This document shows positions 28,401 through 36,932 of a stretch of DNA of 64,000 bases, one piece after another. The DNA lies in the NCBI RefSeq assembly GCF_022878925.1, contig NZ_CP084628.1, forward strand, positions 310,001 through 374,000. The letters are read 5' to 3'. Each line of letters starts with the position of its first letter. Within the stretch, counting starts at the first letter, position 1. The notes below the pieces were generated by a model, which saw nothing but the letters and a program-made list of their open reading frames with translations, had not been told where the DNA came from and did no database searches. The position numbers were made by a program, and so were the translations under genes. This DNA is from Caballeronia sp. TF1N1. GTDB taxonomy: Bacteria > Pseudomonadota > Gammaproteobacteria > Burkholderiales > Burkholderiaceae.

Positions 28401-28972
28401 AGCGTTTCGACGAGCAGCCAGCCTGAATCGCGGCACGAACCGGCAGCGCTGACGAGCGTTTCCTCCGGCGTCTGCACGCCCGGTTCCATGCGGATCAGGT
28501 AGCGAATCTCATCGGCGAGACGTTGATTCAATCCGACCATGAAGTCGATGGTCGGCGTCTCCGTACGGTCGATGCTCGCGATGAACTCCGCAAAGCGCGG
28601 CGTCAATTCGCGCTTGATCATGTAGGGTGCGAGGTCGTGGCGCAAATCCGGCGCGTAAGCGAACGGAAATTTTTCTGCGGACGGTTCGAGAAAGAAATCG
28701 AACGGGTTATAGACCGCCATCTCGGCGACGAGATCGACCGTCACCTTGAACTCGCGCGTTTTCTCCGGGAAAACAAGGCGCGCCTGGTAATTGGCGAACG
28801 CGTCCTGCTGCCAGTTGATGAAGTGTTCCTCGGGCTCGACGTTCAACGAGTACGACAGAATCGGCGTGCGGCAATGCGGCGCCGGGCGCAAGCGCACCAC
28901 TTGCGGCGACAGCCCGACGAGCCGGTCATAACGGTAATGCGTGACATGGTTCAACGCGACGCGAATGGACAC
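25481..28972 (-). CDS. Transglutaminase-DUF2126 large fusion protein
   Basis: An 1163-residue cytosolic protein. Residues about 1-265 are a transglutaminase with intact triad: Cys180 in AGSCRDSGW, His229 in DLHAWCE and Asp245 in GFDPTSG. The rest is DUF2126, with RLTMGGEPTYV, PRWALSLFWRADG, GGGNHFVLGG and LELRGFEMPPH. DUF2126 is thought to resemble a glutamine-synthetase or amidoligase-type fold, but no reaction is proven. A low-complexity insert lies near residues 580-650. The start is a GTG with AAAAGGAG 6 bases upstream. It leads a three-gene operon with the ATP-grasp/alpha-E fusion and the small transglutaminase. Confidence 0.92.
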   Translation of the reverse strand: MSIRVALNHVTHYRYDRLVGLSPQVVRLRPAPHCRTPILSYSLNVEPEEHFINWQQDAFANYQARLVFPEKTREFKVTVDLVAEMAVYNPFDFFLEPSAEKFPFAYAPDLRHDLAPYMIKRELTPRFAEFIASIDRTETPTIDFMVGLNQRLADEIRYLIRMEPGVQTPEETLVSAAGSCRDSGWLLVETLRHLGLAARFVSGYLLQLAPDTKSLDGPSGTEVDFTDLHAWCEVFLPGAGWIGFDPTSGLLAGEGHIPVACTPEPDSAAPVSGAVDESEVEFTHTMTITRVLETPRVTKPYSEEDWSDVLRMGDQVDAQLNASDVRLTMGGEPTYVAVRDRDAPEWNTDALGPTKRAYAVTLMDKLRAEYGVNGFLHIGQGKWYPGEQLPRWALSLFWRADGEPCWSDPTLFADEREPANYTAEDAERFIRHLAGKLSLDAKYVQAGYEDSWYYLWRERRLPVNVDPFDSRLDDELERARLFRVFDSGLPSVTGYALPIAREAADGTRPAHWASGPWFFRDERMYLIPGDSPMGYRMPLDSLPWVAKSDYPYQHEHDPFAPSMPLRRAAEFRMQYAADRDFESGVQNAEPGADVLGSDAAGPGKALTGSSALGDASAYSASTRMPERGESAKWIARTAVCVEARNPARAAGPKAEADALKKHGNGNKLMHVFMPPLTSLDAYLDLLAAVEATAADLRIPVIVEGYPPPRDTRLKVLQVTPDPGVIEVNIHPASNWKQLVEHTEFLYNAAHETYLSPEKFMLDGRHTGTGGGNHFVLGGATPPDSPFLRRPDLLASLIAYWLNHPSLSTLFSGLFIGPTSQAPRVDEARNDQVYELEIAFKELQRQLDLLGGRDSATVPPWLIDRILRNILIDVTGNTHRAEFCIDKLYSPDGPTGRLGLLELRGFEMPPHARMSLVQQLLLRALVARFWEKPYTARLTRWGTELHDRFMLGSFVEMDFEDVLADLREAGFAFEKSWFDPHFEFRFPLVGAYDTNGIELTLRNALEPWHVMGEEGAIGGTVRFVDSSVERLEVRALGLNGARHVITVNGRPLPMQPTGRVSEYVAGVRFRAWSQSASLHPTIDVHAPLTFDIVDTWTGRAIGGCQYHVAHPGGRNYQTFPVNAYEAESRRRARFFATGHTPGATQIEPQQRSLEFPFTLDLRYR

Positions 28973-29162
28973 ACCGGACTCCTTTTATTCAAATGACGCC
29001 GCACACGGACAGTGCATCGTGCGCGTCTTATCTGTTGCTTAAGCGTTGCTGTAACGCCAGGCGGGAAGAGCGCTTAACGCGGCACGATGATTGCGTGAAC
29101 TGCGCGCATCCACGAACACCGCGTCGGTTCCGACGCGAACTCCACCCCTTCCGGCTATCACG

Positions 29163-30224
29163 ATGAAGACTTTTCACTGCAACCGCTGCGATCAGCTCGT
29201 GTTCTTCGAGAACACACACTGCGAAAATTGCGGCGCGCGGCTTGGCTACGTGCCCGAACTCAATCAGATCAGCGCATTCGAGGAAACCGGCGACGGCCAA
29301 TGGAAAAGCCTGCATCCCCTCGCGAAAGACATGTTGTACCGCCCGTGTCATAACTACGAGGTCGAGAACGTCTGCAACTGGGTGGTTCCCGCCGATTCGC
29401 CGGAAACGCTCTGCTGCTCCTGCAAGCTCACGAGCGTCATTCCCAACCTCGACAATCCCGACAACCGCACCTACTGGTATCGGATCGAGGCGGCCAAGCG
29501 GCGCTTGCTCTATACGCTTTCCGAGCTCGGCCTGCCGGTGATCTCGCGGCAGGAAGACCCGGAACGCGGCCTCGAATTCCGCTTTCTCGAAGGCGATTCG
29601 CAAGGCCACGGCGTGATGACGGGTCACGACAACGGCATCATCACGCTCAACATCGCGGAAGCCGATGATGCGCATCGCGAGAAAACGCGCGCCGATCTGC
29701 ATGAGCCGTATCGCACCTTGCTCGGTCATTTCCGCCATGAAACAGGGCACTATTTCTTCGATCGCCTGATTGGCGACACCGCGCGAATCGCGCCATATCG
29801 CACTGCATTCGGCGACGAGCAGCAGGACTACAACGCCGCGCTCCAGCGCCATTACAACGAGGGACCGCCTCCCAATTGGGAAGAGAACTTCGTGAGCAGC
29901 TATGCCACGATGCATCCGTGGGAGGACTGGGCCGAGACCTGGGCGCATTACCTGCATATCGTCGATACGCTCGATACCGCCGTGTCCTGCGGCCTCGCGC
30001 TCGTCCCCGACAGTCCGCATGAACCGACGCTTACCGACCAGACGCCTGTCGAGGAAACCACCTTCGATAACCTGATGAAACGCTGGTTTCCGTTGACCTA
30101 TGTGCTCAACAGCCTGAACCGCAGCCTGGGCATGCCCGATGGTTATCCGTTCACGCTCGCCCCGGCGGTGATCGACAAGCTGCGCTTCGTGCATCGCGTC
30201 GTCGCGGCGGCGTCGAAACGCTAG
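29163..30224 (+). CDS. Zinc-ribbon putative zinc metallopeptidase
   Basis: A 353-residue cytosolic protein of the putative zinc-binding metallopeptidase family. The N-terminus is a zinc ribbon (CNRC at 6-9, CENC at 20-23) with more cysteines at 84, 85 and 87 (CCSC). The gluzincin-like motif HETGH lies at residues 192-196, and a downstream WEDWAETWAHYLH provides candidate further ligands. Substrate is unknown. It is inserted, in the opposite direction, between the two ATP-grasp/alpha-E units; the stop is 8 bases from the alpha-E stop. Relatives are often neighbours of these families, which supports a shared pathway. Confidence 0.9.
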   Translation: MKTFHCNRCDQLVFFENTHCENCGARLGYVPELNQISAFEETGDGQWKSLHPLAKDMLYRPCHNYEVENVCNWVVPADSPETLCCSCKLTSVIPNLDNPDNRTYWYRIEAAKRRLLYTLSELGLPVISRQEDPERGLEFRFLEGDSQGHGVMTGHDNGIITLNIAEADDAHREKTRADLHEPYRTLLGHFRHETGHYFFDRLIGDTARIAPYRTAFGDEQQDYNAALQRHYNEGPPPNWEENFVSSYATMHPWEDWAETWAHYLHIVDTLDTAVSCGLALVPDSPHEPTLTDQTPVEETTFDNLMKRWFPLTYVLNSLNRSLGMPDGYPFTLAPAVIDKLRFVHRVVAAASKR

Positions 30225-30232
30225 GGACGCGT

Positions 30233-31270
30233 TCAAGCGGAGCCTTGCGACTGGCTCTGCGACTGACCCGTCCCCTGCGTTTGCGTCTGCGTTTTCGAGG
30301 GCTCCTGAGTCGCTTCCGGCGTCTCGGGAGCGATAGGCAAGAGAAACTCGCGGCTGATACGGCCTGCAAGATCGTTCACGCGCGCGAGGAAGCTCACGAG
30401 ATACGCGTGCAGCCCCGCTTGCAGAATCTCGCTGATGCGTCCCGTTCTAAGCTCGGCGCTCAACTGCGCCGCCAGGCGCGACGCCTCGGTTTCGCGACCC
30501 TTGGTGACATGACGGATGAGCAGCTCCGCTTCGGCAATGCTCGCCGCAAGCGAGCGCGGCCATTCGCCATAGAGAATCAAGAGGCCCGCAACGCGCTCGG
30601 GGGTAATGACATCGCGATACACCCGGCGATACACCTCGAAGCCCGATACCGAGCCCAGCACGGCGGTCCAGTGGTGATAATCGAACGGCTGCGCGGAGGT
30701 ATCGGCGCGCTGCTCCATCATCTCGAACTTCACATCGAGAATGCGAGCCGTATTATCCGCACGTTCGATGAAGGTTCCGAGACGCATGAAGTAAAACGCA
30801 TCGTCCTTGACGAGCGTGCCGAGCTGAACCCCGCGCGAGAGATGCGAACGAAACTTCACCCACTCGAAGAAGGTATAGGGCTCGCGCTCGAGAATGCCAT
30901 CGGCCAGCATGCGCTGACAGTCGAGCCACGTCGTATTGAGCGATTCCCACAACTCGCTGTTCGTGGAACTGCGTACAGCGCGCGCATTCTCGCGAGCAGC
31001 CCGCAGACAACTCACGATGGACGAGGGATTCGACATGTCCCGCGCCATGAAGTCGACGACCTCGTGGCTCTTCATGCCGTGGTGCGCGGCGGAATAGATG
31101 CCGCTTAGTTCGGAGATGGAGAGCATCGCGCGCCAGCCCAGTTCCGCATATTCATCGGACTGCGGCAAGAGCGAAAGCTGATAGTTCGCGTCGAGCATGC
31201 GCGCGGTGTTTTCGGCGCGTTCGGTATAGCGCGCCATCCAGAAGAGATGATCCGCGGTACGGCTCAGCAT
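30233..31270 (-). CDS. Alpha-E domain-containing protein
   Basis: A 345-residue all-helical alpha-E protein. The signature opening is MLSRTADHLFWMARYTERAENTAR. The alpha-E family (COG2307) is of unknown biochemical function but nearly always travels with a circularly permuted ATP-grasp protein, as here, 56 bases downstream of it. The C-terminal 30 residues form a Gln/Ser/Thr low-complexity tail (TQTQTQGTGQSQSQSQ) that is not part of the fold and may be a flexible tether or slippage-prone tract. Confidence 0.93.
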   Translation of the reverse strand: MLSRTADHLFWMARYTERAENTARMLDANYQLSLLPQSDEYAELGWRAMLSISELSGIYSAAHHGMKSHEVVDFMARDMSNPSSIVSCLRAARENARAVRSSTNSELWESLNTTWLDCQRMLADGILEREPYTFFEWVKFRSHLSRGVQLGTLVKDDAFYFMRLGTFIERADNTARILDVKFEMMEQRADTSAQPFDYHHWTAVLGSVSGFEVYRRVYRDVITPERVAGLLILYGEWPRSLAASIAEAELLIRHVTKGRETEASRLAAQLSAELRTGRISEILQAGLHAYLVSFLARVNDLAGRISREFLLPIAPETPEATQEPSKTQTQTQGTGQSQSQSQGSA

Positions 31271-31326
31271 GGGTTTTCCCGGTTGTTGATATGGAGGTTC
31301 GCGTCTCGATTCTCGAGCCGGGGCTC

Positions 31327-32799
31327 TTAGCGTTCAAGCACCCACGTGTCCTTGGTTCCGCCTCCTTGCGACGAATTCACAACAAGAGAACCTTCACGTA
31401 GCGCGACCCGAGTAAGGCCGCCCGGCACCATACGCACCTCGTTGCCCGACAGCACGAACGGACGCAGATCGATATGGCGAGGCGCGATGCCTGCCTCCAC
31501 ATACGTCGGGCATGTCGATAGCGCGAGCGTAGGCTGCGCGATGTATTTGTCCGGATGCGCTTCGAGCACCTTGCGAAACTCGGCGATCTGCGCGGTCGTC
31601 GATGCCGGGCCGACCAGCATGCCGTAGCCGCCCGCGCCATGCGTTTCCTTCACGACGAGTTCGGGCAAGTGATCGAGCACATACTTGAAGTCGTCTGGCT
31701 TGCGGCACATCCATGTCGGCACGTTGTTGAGTATCGGCTCTTCGCCGAGATAGAAGCGCACCATGTCCGGCACATACGGGTAGATCGATTTGTCGTCGGC
31801 AATGCCTGTTCCTACCGCATTGCAGAGTGACACGTTGCCCGCGCGATATGCCGAGATGAGGCCCGGAACGCCGAGCGACGAATCTTCGCGGAACACGAGC
31901 GGATCGAGGAAGTCGTCATCCACGCGGCGATAGATCACATCGACGCGCTGCGGCCCTTGCGTCGTGCGCATATACACGAAGTCGTGGTCGACGAAGAGAT
32001 CCTGTCCTTCGACCAACTCGACGCCCATTTGCTGCGCTAGGAACGTGTGCTCGAAATACGCCGAGTTATACATGCCGGGCGTCATCACGACGATCGTCGG
32101 ATTTTCAACGCCTGCGGGCGCCGCCGCGCGCAATGTATCGAGCAGCAAATCGGGGTAATGCGCAACCGGCGCCACGCGGTTACGCGCGAACAGATCGGGA
32201 AAGAGCCGCATCATCATCTTACGGTTTTCAAGCATGTAGGACACGCCCGATGGCACACGCAGATTGTCTTCGAGTACGTAGAACTCGCCTTGGCCGGCAC
32301 GAACGATGTCGATACCCGCGATATGCGCATAGATGTCGCGCGTCACCTTAACGCCGCGCATCTCCGGACGATACTGCGAGTTGTTGAGAATCTGCGCCTC
32401 GGGAATGATGCCCGCGCGAATGATGTTCTGCTCGTGATAGATGTCGTGAATGAACCGATTAAGCGCATTGACGCGTTGCCGCAAACCGCGCTCCAGCGCT
32501 TTCCATTCGTCTGCAGGAAAGATGCGCGGAATGACATCGAAGGGAATGGTGCGCTCGGGAATGCTGCCGGATGTATCGCTCGTTCCATAGACTGCGAACG
32601 TAATGCCGACGCGGCGAAAGTTGAGATCGGCTTCGGCGCGCTTGAGGCTGATTTGCTGTTCGCTCTGGGCGATGAGCCAGGTCATGAAATCGCGGTAATG
32701 CTTGCGCGGATCGCCCACGTCATTGAAGGCTGCCGCTGGCACACCGCGCGCCTCCAGCACGCTTTGCTCGAACATCTCGTTGAAGAATGCTTGCGTCAT
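31327..32799 (-). CDS. Circularly permuted type 2 ATP-grasp protein
   Basis: A 490-residue protein of COG2308. ATP-binding features appear intact: VVKETHGAGGYGM near residue 380 gives the Lys and Gly-rich loop, RHIDLRPFVLSG and VVPGGLTRVALREGS the later metal and nucleotide residues, and FREDSSLGVPGL the acidic region. The family is predicted to be a carboxylate-amine/thiol ligase forming peptide-like bonds. It is the first gene of a two-gene operon with alpha-E. Comparison with the fused paralogue at 22818-25451 shows that only this copy keeps the Lys/Gly-rich loop. GGAAG precedes the ATG. Confidence 0.94.
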   Translation of the reverse strand: MTQAFFNEMFEQSVLEARGVPAAAFNDVGDPRKHYRDFMTWLIAQSEQQISLKRAEADLNFRRVGITFAVYGTSDTSGSIPERTIPFDVIPRIFPADEWKALERGLRQRVNALNRFIHDIYHEQNIIRAGIIPEAQILNNSQYRPEMRGVKVTRDIYAHIAGIDIVRAGQGEFYVLEDNLRVPSGVSYMLENRKMMMRLFPDLFARNRVAPVAHYPDLLLDTLRAAAPAGVENPTIVVMTPGMYNSAYFEHTFLAQQMGVELVEGQDLFVDHDFVYMRTTQGPQRVDVIYRRVDDDFLDPLVFREDSSLGVPGLISAYRAGNVSLCNAVGTGIADDKSIYPYVPDMVRFYLGEEPILNNVPTWMCRKPDDFKYVLDHLPELVVKETHGAGGYGMLVGPASTTAQIAEFRKVLEAHPDKYIAQPTLALSTCPTYVEAGIAPRHIDLRPFVLSGNEVRMVPGGLTRVALREGSLVVNSSQGGGTKDTWVLER

Positions 32800-33220
32800 A
32801 ACCGGTCTTCCATATGAAGTGCATGCTGGGGCGGCGCCCCTTCGCTCGTAATTCTGGTTGCACTCGCAAACGCTCGAAAGCCTGAACGACGCGGCCGACC
32901 GGACTCAACCGGTATGTCGTGTTGTTTCTTAGGCGACCTCTAAGCGCGATGTCTACGATAACCACGATTTTCGTCTGCATCGATTGCGCGGGCAGCCCAG
33001 TGCCGTTCAATCAAAAAGCAACTTCAATGCCAATGGTACAAGCCGGAATTAAACACCTTTATATTGCGCCGATGCCAACATCCATGCACCATAAAAGCGC
33101 ATCGGTCCGAACGAGTGCACAGTCTGAGGAAGCCAGACGGCCGCACGGCGGTGCGCGTACGCATGAATCGTTGCGCTCCACCGGTATCATAAGCGTCTCA
33201 CAGCCAGTCTCCGACAGTTC
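32800..33220. other. Intergenic region between divergent ATP-grasp and YceH genes
   Basis: A 421-base stretch with no convincing gene. It must contain the promoters of the minus-strand ATP-grasp operon and of yceH on the plus strand. Only a small GC hairpin (GGGGC at 32828-32832, GCCCC at 32836-32840) stands out; it would lie in the 5' leader of the ATP-grasp mRNA. Confidence 0.6.
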
Positions 33221-33928
33221 ATGAATACGCCCTCTTCTCCCGCTTCGCGCCCTGCCTTGCGCGAACTCACGCCACTCGAAGCACGCGTCCTCGGCGTGCT
33301 CGTCGAAAAGCAGCATACCGTGCCGGACACTTATCCTTTATCGCTCAACTCCCTCACCTCGGGATGCAACCAGAAGACCGCCCGGGCTCCAGTCATGAAC
33401 GTGAGCGAGGACGAAGTCCTCACGACCATCGACGGATTGAAGCGCCTCTCGCTCGTGATGGAAGGCAGCAGCAGCCGCGTGCCGCGTTTCGAACATAACG
33501 TCAATCGTGTGCTTGGTGTGCCGAGCCAATCGGTTGCCTTGCTCGCTACGTTGTTCTTGCGCGGCCCGCAAACCGCTGCCGAATTGCGTTCGAACAGCGC
33601 GCGTCTGCATGGCTTCGCGGACATCTCCTCCGTGGAGAGCTTTCTCGATGAGCTCGCTTCCAACGACCCGCCGCGCGTGATGAAATTGCCGCGCGTGCCG
33701 GGCGAGCGCGAAAGCCGCTGGGTGCATTTGCTATGCGGCGAAGTGAGCATGAGCGATTTCCCCGTGCGCGATGTCGCTGAACGCGAGTCTTGGTCGCCAT
33801 CGGAAGTCGAATCGCTCAAGGCCGAGCAAAAGCGCCTGACACTCGAAGTCAACCAGCTGCGAGCGATGGTTCAGCGCATGGCGGCTGAATTGGGTATCGA
33901 CCTCGAAGGATCGTCGGACGAAGCATGA
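33221..33928 (+). CDS. yceH: YceH family protein (DUF480)
   Basis: A 235-residue protein of the UPF0502/YceH family, which has two winged-helix-like domains. The signature LTPLEARVLGVLVEKQHTVPDTYPLSLNSL and the CNQKTARAPVMNVSEDEV segment are clear. A C-terminal coiled coil (KAEQKRLTLEVNQLRAMVQRMAAELG) follows. Function is unknown; DNA binding is suggested by the fold. It appears monocistronic. Confidence 0.93.
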   Translation: MNTPSSPASRPALRELTPLEARVLGVLVEKQHTVPDTYPLSLNSLTSGCNQKTARAPVMNVSEDEVLTTIDGLKRLSLVMEGSSSRVPRFEHNVNRVLGVPSQSVALLATLFLRGPQTAAELRSNSARLHGFADISSVESFLDELASNDPPRVMKLPRVPGERESRWVHLLCGEVSMSDFPVRDVAERESWSPSEVESLKAEQKRLTLEVNQLRAMVQRMAAELGIDLEGSSDEA

Positions 33929-34210
33929 GTGTGTCGATCGATCCCGCGGGCTTTAGCGTCGAGCGTGCAATGCTGGTCGTCTTCAAAGCGGTTCAGCTTT
34001 AGCGCATCGTGCCAAGACCAACCAAAGGCGATGGTTTAGCTAATGCTTGACGTAACCGGAAAGGAACACGTAAGCATTAAACGAAGATAGCGTGACGTGC
34101 GCGCATCAATTACAAATATCTTGGATAATTCGCTCGCAGCGCCAGGCGCAGACAAAAGACGATACTGCGCCGCGCCTCGAACCCGCAACGACGGATGAGG
34201 AGAACCAGCG

Positions 34211-34417
34211 TTGGAACCCGACACGAGCGACCAAAACAAGAACCGTCCATGGCTCTGGGCGACTCTTTTGATTCCCTATATTGCCCTGCTCTGGCTGCCG
34301 TTTTATAACGACACGCATCCATCGTTCGCAGGCTTTCCCTTCTTCTACTGGTATCAGTTTCTTTGGGTGCCGCTCACGTCGCTTTTGCTTTATGTCGTGT
34401 ATCGGGGCATCAAATGA
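34211..34417 (+). CDS. DUF3311 small membrane protein
   Basis: A 68-residue protein with two membrane helices (ATLLIPYIALLWLPFY and FPFFYWYQFLWVPLTSLLLYVVYRG), the typical DUF3311 form. DUF3311 proteins are encoded just before sodium:solute symporters and are probably accessory subunits. It starts at a TTG with GAGGAG about 10 bases upstream, and its stop overlaps the symporter ATG (ATGA at 34414-34417), so the pair is translationally coupled. Confidence 0.88.
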   Translation: MEPDTSDQNKNRPWLWATLLIPYIALLWLPFYNDTHPSFAGFPFFYWYQFLWVPLTSLLLYVVYRGIK

Positions 34418-35895
34418 ACGATCTCAATCCAGTCAATCCGGTTGCGATGACCATCTTCATCGCGTTCTTTCTATTGGTCACCGTCGTCGGCTTCTTTGCG
34501 GCGCGCTGGAAGCGTGGCGATCTTACGCAACTCCATGAATGGGGCTTGGGCGGCCGGCAGTTCGGCGTATTGATTTCGTGGTTCCTGGTCGGTGGCGATT
34601 TCTATACCGCCTATACGGTGATCGCGGTTCCCGCACTGGTCTATTCGGTCGGCGCGTACGGCTTCTTCGCGCTGCCTTATACGATCATCGTGTACCCGTT
34701 CGTGTTCGCGGTAATGCCCAAGCTCTGGAAAATCGCGCACGCCAAGAATCACATCACCGCTGCGGACTATGTGCACGGCGAGTACGGCGGCAAGTGGTTC
34801 CCTGCTGCCATCGCGTTGACGGGCATCGTCGCGACCATGCCTTATATTGCGCTGCAACTGGTCGGCATGCAGGTGGTCATCAAGGGACTTGGCGTGACGG
34901 GCGAATTGCCGTTGATCGTCGCGTTCGTGATCCTCGCGCTCTACACCTACACGAGCGGCCTGCGCGCGCCCGCGATGATCGCGTTCGTCAAGGACATCAT
35001 GATCTATATCGTCGTGATCGCGGCCGTGTGGGTCATTCCGTCGAAGCTCGGCGGCTATGCGCATGTGTTCGATACCGCCGATCAGTTCTTCAAGGCCAAG
35101 GGCGGCGCAACGGGCATCACGCTCAAGCCCGCGCAATTCACGGCGTATGCTTCGCTTGCGCTTGGATCGGCGCTTGCGGCATTCATGTATCCGCATACCA
35201 TGACCGCCGTGCTGTCTTCGTCGTCCGCGACCACGGTGCGCAAGAACGCGATCTTTCTGCCTGCTTATACCTTGCTGCTGGGCCTGATCGCATTGCTCGG
35301 CTATATGGCGATCGCGGCGGGCATTCATGTGAAATCGGCGTCGGATGTCGTGCCCGCGCTCTTCAACACGCTGTTTCCCTCGTGGTTCGTGGGCTTCGCG
35401 GCGGCGGCCATTGCCATTAGTGCGCTCGTGCCGGCCGCGATCATGTCGATCGGCGCGGCGAATCTTTTCACACGCAACTTGTGGGGACCGCTGATCTCGC
35501 CGGACATGACGCCCGCTTCGGAAGCCGCGACGGCCAAGGTGGTATCGCTCGTCGTGAAGTTCGGCGCGCTGCTGTTCATCGTCTTCCTGCCGACGCAATA
35601 TGCCATCGACCTGCAATTGCTCGGCGGCGTGTGGATTCTGCAAATATTCCCCGCTATCGTGTTCAGTCTCTACACGCGCCGCATGACGATGCCCGGCCTC
35701 TTTCTCGGCTGGCTCGTCGGTATCGTGCTCGGCACTGGACTTGCCATCTCGCAAGGGCTCAAGCCGGTGTATATCCTGCATGTCGGCGCGGGATCGTGGC
35801 CGCTTTATATCGGCCTGATTGCGCTGGCGGTGAATATCGTCGTGACGTTCGCGGTATCGCTCGTGACGCATCGCCGCGTGGTGCCCGCGGTTTAA
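34414..35895 (+). CDS. Sodium:solute symporter family transporter
   Basis: A 493-residue inner-membrane transporter with about 13 predicted helices, beginning AMTIFIAFFLLVTVVGFFAARW and GLGGRQFGVLISWFLVGGDFYTAYT. The SSS-family core is clear, and the pairing with DUF3311 matches monocarboxylate permeases such as rhizobial MctP and acetate/pyruvate-type carriers. Substrate is probably a short monocarboxylate, but this is inference from family and partner. A terminator follows directly. Confidence 0.9.
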   Translation: MNDLNPVNPVAMTIFIAFFLLVTVVGFFAARWKRGDLTQLHEWGLGGRQFGVLISWFLVGGDFYTAYTVIAVPALVYSVGAYGFFALPYTIIVYPFVFAVMPKLWKIAHAKNHITAADYVHGEYGGKWFPAAIALTGIVATMPYIALQLVGMQVVIKGLGVTGELPLIVAFVILALYTYTSGLRAPAMIAFVKDIMIYIVVIAAVWVIPSKLGGYAHVFDTADQFFKAKGGATGITLKPAQFTAYASLALGSALAAFMYPHTMTAVLSSSSATTVRKNAIFLPAYTLLLGLIALLGYMAIAAGIHVKSASDVVPALFNTLFPSWFVGFAAAAIAISALVPAAIMSIGAANLFTRNLWGPLISPDMTPASEAATAKVVSLVVKFGALLFIVFLPTQYAIDLQLLGGVWILQIFPAIVFSLYTRRMTMPGLFLGWLVGIVLGTGLAISQGLKPVYILHVGAGSWPLYIGLIALAVNIVVTFAVSLVTHRRVVPAV

Positions 35896-35904
35896 CGCCA
35901 TGAA

Positions 35905-35937
35905 AAGCCCGGCGCTTGACGGCGTCGGGCTTCTTTG
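35905..35937 (+). terminator. Terminator after the symporter gene
   Basis: AAGCCCG (35905-35911) pairs with CGGGCTT (35926-35932), then CTTT. It lies 10 bases past the symporter stop. The T-run is short. Confidence 0.72.
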
Positions 35938-35987
35938 CCGAGTGATAGTATCGATGGACATGCCCTTCTCATCTTCCGTCGAGTGCC

Positions 35988-36926
35988 ATGTCCGCCTCTT
36001 CCATCGCGAACACGCTGTTCGCACCCGGCAAGCTCTCCATCGGCCTTACGCTTCCCTTGGTAACGTCGGGCCGGACCGTAGTGGACTTTAGCGAGCAGCT
36101 AGAACTCGCGCGTCTTGCAGATCAACTCGGCTTTCGTGCGCTATGGGTGCGCGATGTCCCGCTCAATAGCATCGACTATCCCGATCCCGTCGGACACCTC
36201 GATCCGTGGGTTCTGCTCGGCGCGCTTGCATCGAATACGCAGCGTATAGCGCTTGCAAGCGGAGCAATCGTGCTCACGTTGAGGCACCCGCTTCATATCG
36301 CCAAGGGCGCCGTTTCCGTCAATACGCTTTCGCGTGGACGCTTCATTCTCGGTGTCGGCTCCGGTGACAGGCCGCCTGAATATGCGGCCTTCGGGCGCGA
36401 TCCTGAAGAACGCCGCGACTTATACAAACGGCATTGGGAGACGCTCGCTGCGGCCATTGAGGTGCCCTCGCGCGTTAATCCGGACCGCGAGCCCGAAGGT
36501 GCGCCCGCGTTCTTTCTGCTGCCTGAGCAGGACGCTTCGATTCCCCTGATCGCAGTCGGCTCCGGCGGTCAAAGCGTCGACTGGATTGCGCGTCACTCGC
36601 TTGGCTGGATGACTTATCACCGCGAACCGCAAGCGCAGCGCGGCCGCTATAGCATGTGGCGCGCAGCGGTCGAGCGCGTGTCGCCCGGCAAATTTCGCGC
36701 ATTCGGCGTGGCCATGCGTCTCGACTTGAGCGAAGATCCCGACGAACCTGCCAGCGATATTTCTCTTGGCTATCGCACGGGTTATCGCGCGTTGATCGAC
36801 CTGCTGCGCGCCATGCGGAATAACGGCACGCATCATGTCACGCTGAACGTTTCTTCTGAGCGGCGCGAGGCACGCGCGGTCATCGAGGAAGTCGCGAAAT
36901 ACGTGTTACCCGAATTTAATCGCTAA
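35988..36926 (+). CDS. LLM-class (luciferase-like) flavin oxidoreductase
   Basis: A 312-residue bacterial-luciferase-like TIM barrel that would use FMNH2 or F420-type flavin chemistry. The N-terminus (KLSIGLTLPLV, FSEQLELARLADQLGFRALWVRD) and LGVGSGDRPPEYAAFG match the subgroup that uses small substrates, with GSGGQSVDWIARHSLGW later. Its stop is 6 bases before the amidase ATG, so the two genes are probably one operon, suggesting oxidation and hydrolysis of the same small nitrogen compound. Confidence 0.88.
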   Translation: MSASSIANTLFAPGKLSIGLTLPLVTSGRTVVDFSEQLELARLADQLGFRALWVRDVPLNSIDYPDPVGHLDPWVLLGALASNTQRIALASGAIVLTLRHPLHIAKGAVSVNTLSRGRFILGVGSGDRPPEYAAFGRDPEERRDLYKRHWETLAAAIEVPSRVNPDREPEGAPAFFLLPEQDASIPLIAVGSGGQSVDWIARHSLGWMTYHREPQAQRGRYSMWRAAVERVSPGKFRAFGVAMRLDLSEDPDEPASDISLGYRTGYRALIDLLRAMRNNGTHHVTLNVSSERREARAVIEEVAKYVLPEFNR

Positions 36927-36932
36927 ACGCAT

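Noticed and set aside
25481..28972. Possible frameshift or fusion artefact because of the 1163-residue length
   Set aside because: The length and domain order are normal for transglutaminase-DUF2126 proteins and the frame is continuous.
34471..36024. 517-codon minus-strand open frame
   Set aside because: Exact antisense of the symporter gene; Arg/His-rich translation with no motif, explained by high GC third positions.
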